Shown here in pieces: positions 1-9,476 of a stretch of 64,000 bases of DNA. Numbering within the stretch: the first letter of the stretch is position 1; every line of letters starts with the position of its first letter. Below the pieces are notes generated by a model. It was not told the origin of the DNA, did no database searches, and saw only the letters and a list, made by a program, of their open reading frames with translations. The stretch is from a virus: IMG/VR virus record IMGVR_UViG_3300008954_003475, positions 157,879 through 221,878 of that record; one strand, written 5' to 3'. A program made the translations under genes and the position numbers.

Positions 1-717
1 CAGCCTATTTACATAAGAGTCTTCAGATTCGTCTGACTCAAAGAACTTTTGTTCTAAATTCATATTTAAATACAAATTATGTATAACAGAAATATCATCT
101 CTTATTTTGACATTCTTCTTAAGTATGTCATCCACAGGTCGTGAAATTGGTATACCGCCTATGGTCGGCACAGGAACAGCTTCTGGCTCAGCTTCGGGCT
201 CAGCACCTGGCTCACTCAGTGTTATGGAAATATCTGAAAAATCATCTTTAACAAAATTAGAAAAACCATATGCTACAACAAACAACTGCACGGGCTCTTC
301 GAATGGACTAATGCTATCTAAGTCTAAACTAAAACCTGAAATAATCTCCGAAAGCTCTTCAGCTACAGCCTCAAGGCCCCCAGACGCAAACGCCCCTCCT
401 AATGATTCTGTTAAATCTTTTATAGAAAGACCGCCCTGTTCGGTTGAATCTTCCTCTATCTCGACATACTCAGGATCATCCTCATCTTCTGATTCACCAC
501 CAAAACTAGGAACCCACTCAGCGCCCTGCAAATCCTCTTCGTCTTCGTATGCGCCCTCATCTTCTAACTCTTCATCTTCATCTGCAGCGGACATCAGAAC
601 TGCCATCTCTACTGCTCTGTTAAGGTTAGAGTGTAAATTCCCCAAAGAAACAAGAAATTCATCCAGGTTGTCATCCCCTACCTGACTTATAACCACCTGT
701 ATCTTCTCGTTGTCCAT
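1..717 (-). CDS. Acidic protein of unknown function, C-terminus beyond window
   Basis: The frame is open for 239 codons from an ATG at 717 and runs off the left edge with no stop. An AGGAGG lies just before the ATG, and the next upstream gene ends ten bases away. The protein is very rich in Asp and Glu around residues 40-90 and has a Pro-Glu-Ala stretch near residue 180. No catalytic motif, membrane segment or signal peptide is visible. The low-complexity acidic composition would fit a scaffold or structural protein, but that is a guess. A plus-strand frame over the same bases is a shadow of this gene. Confidence 0.8.
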   Translation of the reverse strand, partial: MDNEKIQVVISQVGDDNLDEFLVSLGNLHSNLNRAVEMAVLMSAADEDEELEDEGAYEDEEDLQGAEWVPSFGGESEDEDDPEYVEIEEDSTEQGGLSIKDLTESLGGAFASGGLEAVAEELSEIISGFSLDLDSISPFEEPVQLFVVAYGFSNFVKDDFSDISITLSEPGAEPEAEPEAVPVPTIGGIPISRPVDDILKKNVKIRDDISVIHNLYLNMNLEQKFFESDESEDSYVNRL

Positions 718-726
718 GCGCCTCCT

Positions 727-2076
727 CTACTCTCCAAGCTTTTTAACTTTCTCTACCCTATCAATCCTATCTTTATCTTGTAAAGTAATAGGATGAAAAA
801 GACTTTTATAATCATCTCTTATTTCTTTTATTAGTAAATCAATCCAGCCGCAAGCTTCTTTGATATGTTCCGACTCAGACCTTGTTGCGGCAATAAGTAT
901 TTTACTAGACTCAGAACAAATAGACATCTTTCCTTTATCCATTTTATTTATTTTATCTAAGATTGAAAGATTCCCAAAGTCAATACCATCAACGAGCGGT
1001 TCGTCCTCTAATTCAAAAAGTGATAATGCCTCTCTTAATAAGAAATTATTATCTATATTTTGATTAAATGCCCATACTGGCTTTGAGGCTATTGCTTTGT
1101 AATAATCATTATTTATACTAAGATTAAAAAATTCTTTTTCCATAATACTATTTATGGAAATACCGTTATTTGTCCAAAGATCTAAATACAAAAGATTTAT
1201 AGCCTCATTTCCAATACGGCGAATTGGAGTGACCATCGCAACTCCTCTTTTGATATTTTTTTTATTTACTGGCCTCTTATTTTTGCCAAAAAAAACCTTA
1301 TCTTTTGTAAGAACTCTTTTTAGACAATAGCTATCCGGATATTTGTCTACTACGTTTACTAATGGATAAATGGTATGAACAAAATTATTATGCCCTAATG
1401 TTCCATTTATTAACAAAGGAACTTCTTTAATCCCATTGTTATAATGATTAAAAAGTTCATACTTAATATCTGTAAAAAAATTATCAAGAGATTTTCTTAA
1501 TTCATCATATAACTCAAAAGACATTTGACCTATCGCAAGAAGGGGTCCAATTTTTTTTGTTTTATGATAAATAAATCTAGAAAGACAATATAACAAGATC
1601 TGTATTCTTGCCCGCTTTTTCGCCAAACTAACGCCCTCTGTCTCGGACAGGCTATCTATTCCTGCCGGTATTATTTCATCGGCATTCTTTAATTTAGACT
1701 TTATATATTCATTTTGTAATAAATTAATTTCTTTTATTTTTATATCCAATAAATATTTATACAAATCTTCATAATACTCATTCTTCTTTTTCAAAGAAGA
1801 TATATGACGATCAGAAACAAGTCTTGTTTTTGTTACTATATTTTTGGAAAAGTTCCTTTCGAACTGCGACCTATCTGTCTTAAACAAAGACATAGCATGC
1901 TTTAATTCATCTAGATCTTTAAAGCTATTTTTTTCAAAAGGATAATCAATAAAATCTTTTTCTATTGAAATCAATCTATACTTATATTCTTTATTTGTTC
2001 TCTCTTCCAATAAGGAAATTTTGTATCTAGAAATATCCTTTTCATCTTTTATATATTTTAAAAAATCATCATTCAT
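727..2076 (-). CDS. Hypothetical protein, 449 aa
   Basis: I do not recognise this protein. It is lysine- and asparagine-rich and largely helical by composition. Charged helices lie around residues 85-130, and the C-terminal third contains the segments LWTNNGISI and ACGWIDLLIKEI. There is no signal peptide or clear membrane segment. The ATG at 2076 lies just behind the TAA of the sigma-factor gene and has no clear Shine-Dalgarno, so translation is probably coupled. Its place between a sigma-like factor and an acidic protein suggests a role in phage expression or assembly, without direct support. Confidence 0.85.
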   Translation of the reverse strand: MNDDFLKYIKDEKDISRYKISLLEERTNKEYKYRLISIEKDFIDYPFEKNSFKDLDELKHAMSLFKTDRSQFERNFSKNIVTKTRLVSDRHISSLKKKNEYYEDLYKYLLDIKIKEINLLQNEYIKSKLKNADEIIPAGIDSLSETEGVSLAKKRARIQILLYCLSRFIYHKTKKIGPLLAIGQMSFELYDELRKSLDNFFTDIKYELFNHYNNGIKEVPLLINGTLGHNNFVHTIYPLVNVVDKYPDSYCLKRVLTKDKVFFGKNKRPVNKKNIKRGVAMVTPIRRIGNEAINLLYLDLWTNNGISINSIMEKEFFNLSINNDYYKAIASKPVWAFNQNIDNNFLLREALSLFELEDEPLVDGIDFGNLSILDKINKMDKGKMSICSESSKILIAATRSESEHIKEACGWIDLLIKEIRDDYKSLFHPITLQDKDRIDRVEKVKKLGE

Positions 2077-2078
2077 TT

Positions 2079-2876
2079 TTAATCAAGATATTCTGCCAAT
2101 AAGTCTTTTATTATTTTATATCTATCAAGCTTCTTAAGCCTCATGCTTGCGGCCCAACCGGTGAGGCCCACCTTCTTTGCTGCATCTTTTATAGAAAAAC
2201 CCTCAAGGCATACCATCTTTAATATTTCAGCTGTCTTATTATCTATTATCTCTGATAATCTTTCTATAGCAATCTCAAGATCGATCCGGTCATAGACGGT
2301 GGTGGTGTCTGCATACAAACTATCCGTTTCTGCCAAAGAGCTTTGAAACTCGGCATACTCTTCTCCGCTTCCAGGATCTGTTTTCGGCATAGAACTGAAA
2401 ACAAGTTCTTCTCTAGATTTTCTATAATTTGGCTTATACTCCTGATTGCACTGTTCGCAAAGATGTCTTGAAACAACAGAATTGTTTTTTGGATTTCTTA
2501 TCTTCTTAAGAGCTATAAGGCCACCGCATTCGCATAGGTCTCCAGCTATTTTCTCATAAAGACTAAAGGCATCATTTGACAACTTATTAACACTCTTTAT
2601 TTTTGAAACTAATTTATTTCTAAGATGCGTATGAAGAAAGGTGCTAAGCTTAACATTCTTACTTGTGTCAAAAGCATTTATACCCTCTATAATTATTATA
2701 GATAATTCTTGCTTTATATCTTCAAAGTTATATCCTGGCATATATGTTTTAGATGCCCACTTGCAAAGCAATGGATCAATTCTTTCAAGAACCCTGTTAT
2801 ACCCTTGCTTGGTGGTGGTATTAACATAAACATCTTCATCATACATTCTAACCACACCTTCATATTCACGCTTCAT
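2079..2876 (-). CDS. Sigma-70-like late transcription factor with Zn-ribbon insert
   Basis: A 265-residue protein with a sigma region 2-like helical block (about residues 28-95, with FEDIKQEL and FDTSKNVKLSTFL) and a C-terminal region 4-type helix-turn-helix (about 222-258, with GFSIKDAAKKVGL). Between them are CxCGG and CxxC pairs spaced like a zinc ribbon (about 113-145). This is the general layout of phage late sigma factors such as T4 gp55, although the zinc insert is unusual. The start at 2876 has AGGAG seven bases upstream. A longer reading from 2909 would overlap the upstream gene and lacks this signal. It probably directs host RNA polymerase to phage promoters, possibly the TATAAATA sites seen in this window. 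Confidence 0.75.
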   Translation of the reverse strand: MKREYEGVVRMYDEDVYVNTTTKQGYNRVLERIDPLLCKWASKTYMPGYNFEDIKQELSIIIIEGINAFDTSKNVKLSTFLHTHLRNKLVSKIKSVNKLSNDAFSLYEKIAGDLCECGGLIALKKIRNPKNNSVVSRHLCEQCNQEYKPNYRKSREELVFSSMPKTDPGSGEEYAEFQSSLAETDSLYADTTTVYDRIDLEIAIERLSEIIDNKTAEILKMVCLEGFSIKDAAKKVGLTGWAASMRLKKLDRYKIIKDLLAEYLD

Positions 2877-2884
2877 ATAAACTC

Positions 2885-3649
2885 CTATTCTGCCCAAGCA
2901 TCTTGGCATATCGGCTTGTAATCACACCACCTGCAAAGTGCCGATGGTTTTTTAACCCAGGTTGAATCAGTATCGATAAAACCTGCTCTTTTTATAATAT
3001 TCTTCTCACAACTCTTTAGATCATCCATTGTGAACGTGTAATCATAAGACTTGCAGTCATGCTTTAACATGATGAAAGAACCATGAACAATCTTAACATC
3101 TTTAAACCTTCGCCTTAAAGCTTCCGAATAAACAAGCAGCTGAAAATCTGTCAAGTACTTGGCGTTCTTGCTAGTCTTATAATCAACAACTCTATATTCT
3201 CCCGGGCCGACCAAGTCAACCCTGTCAATAAAGCCTCTAATCAAAGTGTTCTGATCTGTTTTGAAATTAAATGGCATCTCGATACCAATAACATTGGGAG
3301 TGCCTTCGGCTCTGATCTTATCCAAATAAGTTTGCATAATGCCCCTGAGACAAACTAGCCCTGGAGTGTCCCCATTTGGAGTCCAAACACGTTCCTCAAG
3401 AAGATTTATATCAAACTCTTTAACGGCAGTCTTGAAACATTCTTTCATCAGAATAGAATATTGATTCTCGCCTATTTTTTCTTCTTTTATTTTTTTATGG
3501 AAAAGCTCTAAAACCCTATGCGCGCAAGAGCCAAACTCTGTAAACCCCCACTTTTGCTGGGGTAAATCAGGCTTTTCTATATATCTATAATGATATTTCT
3601 TAGGACACTTCTCATAGGTATCCATTGATGATACAGATAATTTTAACAA
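2885..3649 (-). CDS. PD-(D/E)XK nuclease, Cas4/RecB type with Cys cluster
   Basis: The protein has the RecB/Cas4 nuclease signature: an early Cys (CPKKYHYRY, residue 15), a helical region with GSCAHRVLE, the metal-binding GFIDRVDLV and VVDYKTSK (the D-x-K core), a QxxxY helix (QLLVYSEAL), and a C-terminal CRWCDYKPIC. The four cysteines fit the iron-sulfur cluster of AddB/Cas4-like nucleases. The family degrades DNA ends as a single-strand exonuclease. Start: TTG at 3649 with AAGGAG upstream, so a rare initiation codon. Proximity to gp46/gp47 places it in recombination or DNA-end processing. No cas genes surround it, so a CRISPR role is unlikely. Confidence 0.85.
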   Translation of the reverse strand: MLKLSVSSMDTYEKCPKKYHYRYIEKPDLPQQKWGFTEFGSCAHRVLELFHKKIKEEKIGENQYSILMKECFKTAVKEFDINLLEERVWTPNGDTPGLVCLRGIMQTYLDKIRAEGTPNVIGIEMPFNFKTDQNTLIRGFIDRVDLVGPGEYRVVDYKTSKNAKYLTDFQLLVYSEALRRRFKDVKIVHGSFIMLKHDCKSYDYTFTMDDLKSCEKNIIKRAGFIDTDSTWVKKPSALCRWCDYKPICQDAWAE

Positions 3650-3671
3650 AACAAACTCCTTAAAAGATTTT

Positions 3672-4547
3672 TTAGAACAACTGACTCATAGCCCGATCCT
3701 GTATCCACCTATAAACAAATTTGGATCCTACATTCGGGCCAACACTTAACTCTGTCCGCTCTATCTTCTGAATTGATTTAATCCATCTAGACTCTAAACT
3801 TTCCCAGTAATAAGAAATATATATTCCAGTCGATGGATTGTAATAACTTCTAACATAGTTCCCCGTCACAATAGGCTCTTGTTGCCCAAGTCTTTCTTCA
3901 TAGAATTTACTTGTGGGCCCAAAAGTACTATAAGGACGATTCACTATCTTGACAACTTGATTTTCAAATTTAGCATCAGTTGATCCATCTATGATTATAA
4001 ATCTAGCACTTGGATCAAATTCTACATTATCATTTGGCGTTGACTCTACAGTCTCTATACTTATGGGCGAAGATTCTGAAAAGTTAACAAAAGGAATAGA
4101 AGTCTTTTTGTCATCCAACATTACTCCTCCAGAGTCTGTTCTGGAGGCTTTTATCTCTAAGTCTGAAAACGCAACAGCTACCTCTTGAGCTTCATTTCCA
4201 TCAGCATCAAATGACAGACTGTCTACAACCTCTGCCCCATAAGAAAGAATAGAAATACCTTCATCTCCTAAGTACCTCGGACCATCAAGATCAGTTGAAT
4301 CTGTTTTGTACTCTTCTTCAAGAATAGCAGATGAATCATCTAAAGATATAGCAATTGCTTTCAATGTAAAAGCAGAACCATTTGTTGGCAGATACACATT
4401 GTCAACCGCTATTAAAGAAGTTTCGTCCGGGTCTGTTCCGTCCAAAGTATAATATACCGTTGCTGGATTGCTTGTTGAAAAAGAAACATATTCTGGAAAA
4501 CCAGAAATATATTCAACAGTGCTTTCTTCTAAAGTTAATACTATCAT
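3672..4547 (-). CDS. Probable virion surface protein with chitobiase-C-like domain
   Basis: Residues about 15-75 resemble the chitobiase/beta-hexosaminidase C-terminal (Ig-like) fold often found in bacterial surface and phage proteins: aromatic start, VSFSTSNPATVYYTLDGTDP, then a TLKAIAISLD strand. The middle is Asp/Ser-rich beta-type sequence. The C-terminus has several Tyr/Trp-rich strands (GIYISYYWESLESRW). There is no signal peptide or catalytic motif. A GAGGA precedes the ATG. A decoration, fibre-associated or baseplate protein is plausible, although the gene sits inside a DNA-metabolism block. Confidence 0.6.
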   Translation of the reverse strand: MIVLTLEESTVEYISGFPEYVSFSTSNPATVYYTLDGTDPDETSLIAVDNVYLPTNGSAFTLKAIAISLDDSSAILEEEYKTDSTDLDGPRYLGDEGISILSYGAEVVDSLSFDADGNEAQEVAVAFSDLEIKASRTDSGGVMLDDKKTSIPFVNFSESSPISIETVESTPNDNVEFDPSARFIIIDGSTDAKFENQVVKIVNRPYSTFGPTSKFYEERLGQQEPIVTGNYVRSYYNPSTGIYISYYWESLESRWIKSIQKIERTELSVGPNVGSKFVYRWIQDRAMSQLF

Positions 4548-4580
4548 ATTATCCTCACATGTTATGAGAAAATTAGCAGA

Positions 4581-6686
4581 CTATCGAGTTATAAACTCAA
4601 GTTCGCTTTCCCCATTAATCTTTGTAATATTAACTACATTGTCAAACTTTTCTTTCAAAGATTCATCATGAGTAATTACCAAAATCTTATATTTATCCTC
4701 TAAAGATTTTATTACATTTACAAACAGAGTCTCTACACCAAACCTATCCAGCGGAGAGTTGACTTCATCTAAAAGCAAAAACTCTAGAGAAGAACCGCCA
4801 TACCTGCTTGATATATCACTTAGCGCAACCCTAAGGGCCAGAGAGATTCTGAACTTCTCTCCACCGCTGAGTGACTTAAAGTTTTGTAAATGTCCATCTT
4901 TTCTTACTTTAAGATCTAAAGTTTCAATGATAGAGGTTCCATCTGCCCCAAGTCTTTGTGTTTCCAAAACAATAATAACTGGCTCATTACATATTGATGC
5001 CAATATAGTATTTGCGCTCTTCTCAAGATCTTCTATAACAGCGTCTAATAAAATCGTCTGAATACCTCCCTTGCCAAATATCTTTGCAAGCTTATCAAAC
5101 AACGCGGATCTCTCCATCTTTTTAGCGACCTTGTTTTTATCAGACCTCATTTTAGATTCTTGCTCTTTAAGCAGAGAAGCTCTTTCCGTCAGCCTTCCCA
5201 TCTTCTTGTCTTCCTCAGACACATCCTCTACAACACTATCCTTTTCCTCTCTAAGTTGTCCCAGCTTTAACCTTAAGCTTTGAAAATCTTCATTCTTAAT
5301 AGATTCCAAAATATCCATATTAGTTTTTAATTTAAACTTTGCCTTATCCAAAGAGGAATCAACCTTCTCCAAAGACTTATTAGCATCTTCCAAACCAACT
5401 ACAACCAAATCTAACTTGTAAGTTAATGATCCAATATTTGTATCAATTTCTTTTAATTCATTATTATCTTTTCTTATTGCAAGCCACTTATCAACCTCCT
5501 TCTCTAAAGATCGAACTTCCTTGTTGGCCTCTCCAGATTGAAACTTATAGTGCTTAACCTTAAAATTGTGATCGCCCTCTAGCTTTCTAAAAAGCTTATT
5601 ATCAATAGTTTGATTGCAAACATAACATTCATCAGAAGAAACGTTTATTTCCCCCAACGACTTAAGAGCCTCTTCCGAAGATGCCTTTTGCGACTTATAA
5701 TGAGTAAGTTGCGCTCTTAGGTCTTCAATCTTTCCATCTGGAATCTCTATAGCTTTTCTGTTTTTTATTTTCTTTTTTAAAGTATTTATCTTTTTATCAA
5801 TTTCTTTTTTATCAACTTTATATTTTTCTACAGATTCTGCAGCAGAAGATGATTTATCAGAAAACTCTTTACATTCTTGTTTTAAAATCTTTATTTGATC
5901 AATAACCTTATCATATGTGTCCGTATCAAGAGACTTCTTTATAACCGTATATTTCTTGCTCAAAGAATCAATCTGCTCAAATAAGACTTTCTTCTTTGAG
6001 CTAAGCTCATTAGCCTTCTTCTTTGACTCTTTGATTTCAATATTTGTAGTTTGAAGCTTTTCAACTACCGAATCATATTCTTCTACTGACTTCTTTAAAA
6101 CCTTACACTCTATATTGATATCTCTGACCTTTTTTCTAGCAGCTTTTTCATAATCATCCCACCTAGAGATATCAACAATAGACTTTAAAATCTCCTTCTT
6201 TCTTGAAGGATCTGACTCTGCAAATTCAGAAATATCATTCTGCCTAAAGTAAACAGAGTTTATAAAGGTTTTATTATCTAATTTTATTGTTGATTCAATC
6301 TTATCATTTGTATCTCCAGATGTAGAGCAAGATATATCTTGCCACTCGCCAGACTTATCTAACATAGAAAACTCAACTGTTGAGGTTGAATTTGCGCGAT
6401 TTCTGAATCTTTCAACAAGATAGCTTTCTCCATCATGCTTAAACTCAAGAGACACAGAGCAGGTTGTCTCGCCCCATCGAATTATATCATCCATCATGGC
6501 TGCTCTAGACTTGTTGAACAAACACCAAAGAATTGCCTCAAAGATCGCGCTCTTGCCCGAACCGTTAGACTTATTGTAATTCCCTTCTGTATTCCCAATA
6601 AGAAGTGCTGAATTAAATTTAGAAAAATCTATTTCACTATCTTTGTGAGAAAAGAAGTTTTCCAATCTAAGTTTAGATGGTATCAT
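4581..6686 (-). CDS. gp46: Recombination endonuclease ATPase subunit (SbcC/Rad50, T4 gp46-like)
   Basis: A 701-residue SMC-like ATPase. Walker A is at about 31-46 (NKSNGSGKS), long coiled coils flank a zinc hook CYVC near residue 350, the ABC signature LSGGEKFRISLALR is near 604, and Walker B FLLLDEVNSPLD near 632. The length and hook match phage gp46 more than the longer bacterial SbcC. With gp47 it forms the Mre11-Rad50-type complex that processes DNA ends for recombination-dependent replication. The ATG at 6686 overlaps the gp47 stop by four bases, which indicates translational coupling and a stoichiometric complex. Confidence 0.95.
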   Translation of the reverse strand: MIPSKLRLENFFSHKDSEIDFSKFNSALLIGNTEGNYNKSNGSGKSAIFEAILWCLFNKSRAAMMDDIIRWGETTCSVSLEFKHDGESYLVERFRNRANSTSTVEFSMLDKSGEWQDISCSTSGDTNDKIESTIKLDNKTFINSVYFRQNDISEFAESDPSRKKEILKSIVDISRWDDYEKAARKKVRDINIECKVLKKSVEEYDSVVEKLQTTNIEIKESKKKANELSSKKKVLFEQIDSLSKKYTVIKKSLDTDTYDKVIDQIKILKQECKEFSDKSSSAAESVEKYKVDKKEIDKKINTLKKKIKNRKAIEIPDGKIEDLRAQLTHYKSQKASSEEALKSLGEINVSSDECYVCNQTIDNKLFRKLEGDHNFKVKHYKFQSGEANKEVRSLEKEVDKWLAIRKDNNELKEIDTNIGSLTYKLDLVVVGLEDANKSLEKVDSSLDKAKFKLKTNMDILESIKNEDFQSLRLKLGQLREEKDSVVEDVSEEDKKMGRLTERASLLKEQESKMRSDKNKVAKKMERSALFDKLAKIFGKGGIQTILLDAVIEDLEKSANTILASICNEPVIIVLETQRLGADGTSIIETLDLKVRKDGHLQNFKSLSGGEKFRISLALRVALSDISSRYGGSSLEFLLLDEVNSPLDRFGVETLFVNVIKSLEDKYKILVITHDESLKEKFDNVVNITKINGESELEFITR

Positions 6687-7852
6687 ACTTCTCCCATTAT
6701 TATCTTAGCCTCTTTAATCAAAGCTTTTTCGTATTCTTTTTCAATGCCTTGTGAATCAACAAAGGCCTTAAACATCGAAAAATCATCTTTATGATCTAAT
6801 ATAGAATTATCTCTGACAAGCCTTTGCACAATTGTTTCTATACCAATTTTCGAAACATGGAAAGCTCCAAGATTATAAAGAGCTGATTGAATCAACTCCT
6901 TATCCATAGCTGGCAGGACCTTTTCATCAACTGCAAACTTGAACCTAACAATCTTATCTTTTACATCATGTTCTTCCAAAGAGTTATCGATAGCATCATT
7001 TATTTCCGAAAAGTCAACCCCCGATAAGTTGACAGAAGCATCTAGCAAATCTCTTACCGGAATTTTACAAAACTTTGCTTTTTTCTTTGAAATATCATAA
7101 TCAACAAAATACTTATCTACCCCTGCATCTCCAAAGTTAGATCGCTCCATAGAACCTGTATACACACACACGGGCGCTTGCTTGCGCAAAACCCTAAACT
7201 GGTGCAGGTGGCCCATCATAGTAATGTCGCAACCCTTAAAGGCTGATGGGCTTGCCATGACTTCTGTTCCGCCATAATCATTATAGCTTCCTTCATAAAA
7301 GAAGTTGTGACCGACAGATACTATTGGATCATCATTTGAAATTGACCCTATAAGCTCTCTGACCTGTGAATCATATGCTTCGGATTGCTCCTTTGTGTTG
7401 CTTCCCTCGTACATCTTTCTATCTCTATAAGGAAGCAAAATCAAGTTTACCTTTTGATTCTTTGCATTACAAACCTCTACAACCTCTGGCTCAAGCAGCA
7501 TTCTAACGTTTGGATATTCTGCTGCAGATAAGGAAACTATAGAGCTTGTAAAGCTCGTTCCACTCTTCTTATAGTCATGGTTACCCATGATTACAAATGT
7601 TGCTATATTTGCATTCGACAACCGCTTCAACGCCTTGTCCACAATATTCATATGCTCAATGCTCGGATCTCTTTGTTCAAACATATCTCCCGTCTGAACA
7701 AAGACATCAGCTTTTGTTTTAATTGTATGGTCAATTATATAATTAAGAGTTTTCTCATAATCATCAACCCTAGTATTTCCGCCTGCCCCATTCGACCTTC
7801 CAAGGCCAAATACAGCACCGATATGAGTGTCTCCACAAACAACTATTCTCAT
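6683..7852 (-). CDS. gp47: Recombination endonuclease nuclease subunit (SbcD/Mre11, T4 gp47-like)
   Basis: A calcineurin-fold nuclease of 389 residues with all metal-binding blocks in order: GDTHIG (7-12), GDMFEQRD (about 55), GNHDYK (about 95), GHNFF (about 182) and GHLHQF (about 213). This is the Mn-dependent exo/endonuclease partner of the gp46-like ATPase encoded immediately downstream with a four-base overlap. The gene itself overlaps the zinc-finger protein gene upstream by four bases. The C-terminal 130 residues correspond to the DNA- and Rad50-binding cap. No missing catalytic residue was noticed. Confidence 0.95.
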   Translation of the reverse strand: MRIVVCGDTHIGAVFGLGRSNGAGGNTRVDDYEKTLNYIIDHTIKTKADVFVQTGDMFEQRDPSIEHMNIVDKALKRLSNANIATFVIMGNHDYKKSGTSFTSSIVSLSAAEYPNVRMLLEPEVVEVCNAKNQKVNLILLPYRDRKMYEGSNTKEQSEAYDSQVRELIGSISNDDPIVSVGHNFFYEGSYNDYGGTEVMASPSAFKGCDITMMGHLHQFRVLRKQAPVCVYTGSMERSNFGDAGVDKYFVDYDISKKKAKFCKIPVRDLLDASVNLSGVDFSEINDAIDNSLEEHDVKDKIVRFKFAVDEKVLPAMDKELIQSALYNLGAFHVSKIGIETIVQRLVRDNSILDHKDDFSMFKAFVDSQGIEKEYEKALIKEAKIIMGEV

Positions 7853-8388
7853 TTGTTAGAATACCTCCTACGTATAGTAACCTTTACTTTCTTAAGTAAT
7901 TTCTTTGCAGCTTGAACATTCTTTCGATCAATAGTCTCTAGATATTCATCTGTCTTTTTCATAAGCTTTTCTACCCATTCAATATCATCTGAATGCATAG
8001 CCTGTGTTCTTCTAAACACATGTGACAACTCCAAGAGTTGTGAGAAATTTGAAACATGCTTTTTTCTAGCAACCTTTGTAACTTTGGCTGGATCAACAAT
8101 CTTTGATAGCTCAATCAAAGATGTAGAAAAATCAACCCCTTTACATAGAATATAAAAGTCTATGACATTATTCGAAGCACCACAGCCAAAGCAATAAAAA
8201 TTATTATTGTCCTCATCTATATAAAGCGAACCAGTCCTTTCGGAACCACTCTTGTGTTCCTTGGATGGACACTTACACCTGTGCGTAAAATTGCCACTGT
8301 TCACTTGCTCTAAAGCAATTGAAAACTTGCTGGCTAATTCTGTTATACTTACAGCTATGTTTATTTCTTCTTTCGAATATTTAATCAA
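7849..8388 (-). CDS. CHC2 zinc-finger primase-domain protein
   Basis: Residues 38-80 match the zinc-binding domain of DnaG-type primases: CP at 40-41, H44, then FYCFGCGAS with Cys 66 and 69. The remaining 100 residues are helical and basic, ending in KVKVTIRRR. There is no TOPRIM or helicase domain. It is therefore a stand-alone template-recognition module that either works with a primase encoded elsewhere or has another DNA-binding role. The start is TTG at 8388, overlapping the TGA of the FtsK-like gene as TTGA. The stop overlaps gp47, so it belongs to the recombination operon. Confidence 0.8.
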   Translation of the reverse strand: MIKYSKEEINIAVSITELASKFSIALEQVNSGNFTHRCKCPSKEHKSGSERTGSLYIDEDNNNFYCFGCGASNNVIDFYILCKGVDFSTSLIELSKIVDPAKVTKVARKKHVSNFSQLLELSHVFRRTQAMHSDDIEWVEKLMKKTDEYLETIDRKNVQAAKKLLKKVKVTIRRRYSNK

Positions 8389-9476
8389 GATAAAAACCTA
8401 TTCCAAAATGAAGTCTTCTTCTTTCCTGGTTTAATTTTATCAATTTCTTTTTGAATATCAGTTATAAATGGCGCTCTAAAAAGCATTGGCTTCGATAGGG
8501 TTCCGTCTAAATACAGCCCTGTTCCAACATCTGTTATCTTTTCTGCACCGCCTCGATCAAGAATAACCCTACTGTCAACAGCTGATGCTACTTTTAACGC
8601 CACTCTTCCAGAGAAGTTCGCTTTAATTAATCCCGATATTACTCTACACGATGGCCTTTGTGTTGCCAAAATAATTGAGATCCCTGCGGCTCGGCCCTTT
8701 TGGGCGACAAGACACAAGGTCTTTTGTATATCCTTATCTTGCAAAACAATGTCTGCCCACTCATCAACGATAACAACAACGGGCTTCATCCTGTTTCTAT
8801 GATCTGCTCGCTTATTATATTCAATAACACTTCTTGTTCCAGACTTTTGCAGATATGAAAATCTTGTCTCCATAAGAGATCTAACCTCTTCTATAATCTC
8901 CCCAGCATCTTCTGCAGAGTTAACAATAGATTTTACAGAAGATAGATTCTCATACGCTCCAAACTCTACCATCTTGGGATCTACCAAATATAATATGGCA
9001 TCCGATCCCAATAGAGAAAGGATAAAGCTGTGAAGCAAGACGCTCTTTCCAGAGCCTGTCGTTCCCCCTACAAGTAGGTTCGGTAACGAATTCAGATCAA
9101 CAAACGAAAACTCTCCTAATGAATCTACTCCCAAGGCAACTGGTGCATAATAATTCTTTGGAAAAGAATTAAACACCTGTTCAAAGCTGGGAGAAATTAT
9201 CTCTTCCCTTTGCATTTCAATTCTATAAATTCCATCCTTCATAACTGGAAACCCAGTAGGATGGGAATGTGAAGACATTGCCATACCAATATCTACCAAT
9301 ACTCTATCGAGTCTTGATGATCTAATTCCATTGGCTAACTTTATATCATATACATCAAAAAATCTCTTTTGATCTAGTTTAACAGAGTTAGCCTTTATAC
9401 CAAAGGATTTAAGCAGTCCAAATAGCTTTTCTTCCTTTTTTGGTTCAAATATCTCTATCACTCCGGACGTTTTCAT
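8385..9476 (-). CDS. FtsK/SpoIIIE-like DNA translocase
   Basis: A 363-residue protein with a P-loop GGTTGSGKS (about 137-145), YLVDPKMVEF, Walker B VVVIVDEWAD (about 235), and the FtsK sensor region KGRAAGISIILATQRPS followed by FSGRVALKV. These are the core RecA-like motor features of FtsK/SpoIIIE/TraB ATPases, which pump double-stranded DNA. The N-terminal 110 residues replace the alpha domain, and no membrane helices or gamma winged helix are seen, so it is a soluble motor. It has AAGGAG before the ATG. A role in replication, segregation or DNA delivery is inferred, because packaging motors normally belong to the terminase family. Confidence 0.88.
   Translation of the reverse strand: MKTSGVIEIFEPKKEEKLFGLLKSFGIKANSVKLDQKRFFDVYDIKLANGIRSSRLDRVLVDIGMAMSSHSHPTGFPVMKDGIYRIEMQREEIISPSFEQVFNSFPKNYYAPVALGVDSLGEFSFVDLNSLPNLLVGGTTGSGKSVLLHSFILSLLGSDAILYLVDPKMVEFGAYENLSSVKSIVNSAEDAGEIIEEVRSLMETRFSYLQKSGTRSVIEYNKRADHRNRMKPVVVIVDEWADIVLQDKDIQKTLCLVAQKGRAAGISIILATQRPSCRVISGLIKANFSGRVALKVASAVDSRVILDRGGAEKITDVGTGLYLDGTLSKPMLFRAPFITDIQKEIDKIKPGKKKTSFWNRFLS

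Noticed and set aside
107-685. Long plus-strand frame rich in Ser/Pro
   Set aside because: It is the antisense shadow of the acidic minus-strand gene at 1-717, which has AGGAGG and fits the operon. Ser/Pro richness is what acidic codons give in reverse.
2264-2476. Second minus-strand frame inside the sigma gene
   Set aside because: Out-of-frame shadow without ribosome site; the sigma domains cover the region.
2885-3649. Cas4, hence CRISPR adaptation
   Set aside because: No cas1, cas2 or array in the window. Cas4-like nucleases are common in phage recombination modules.
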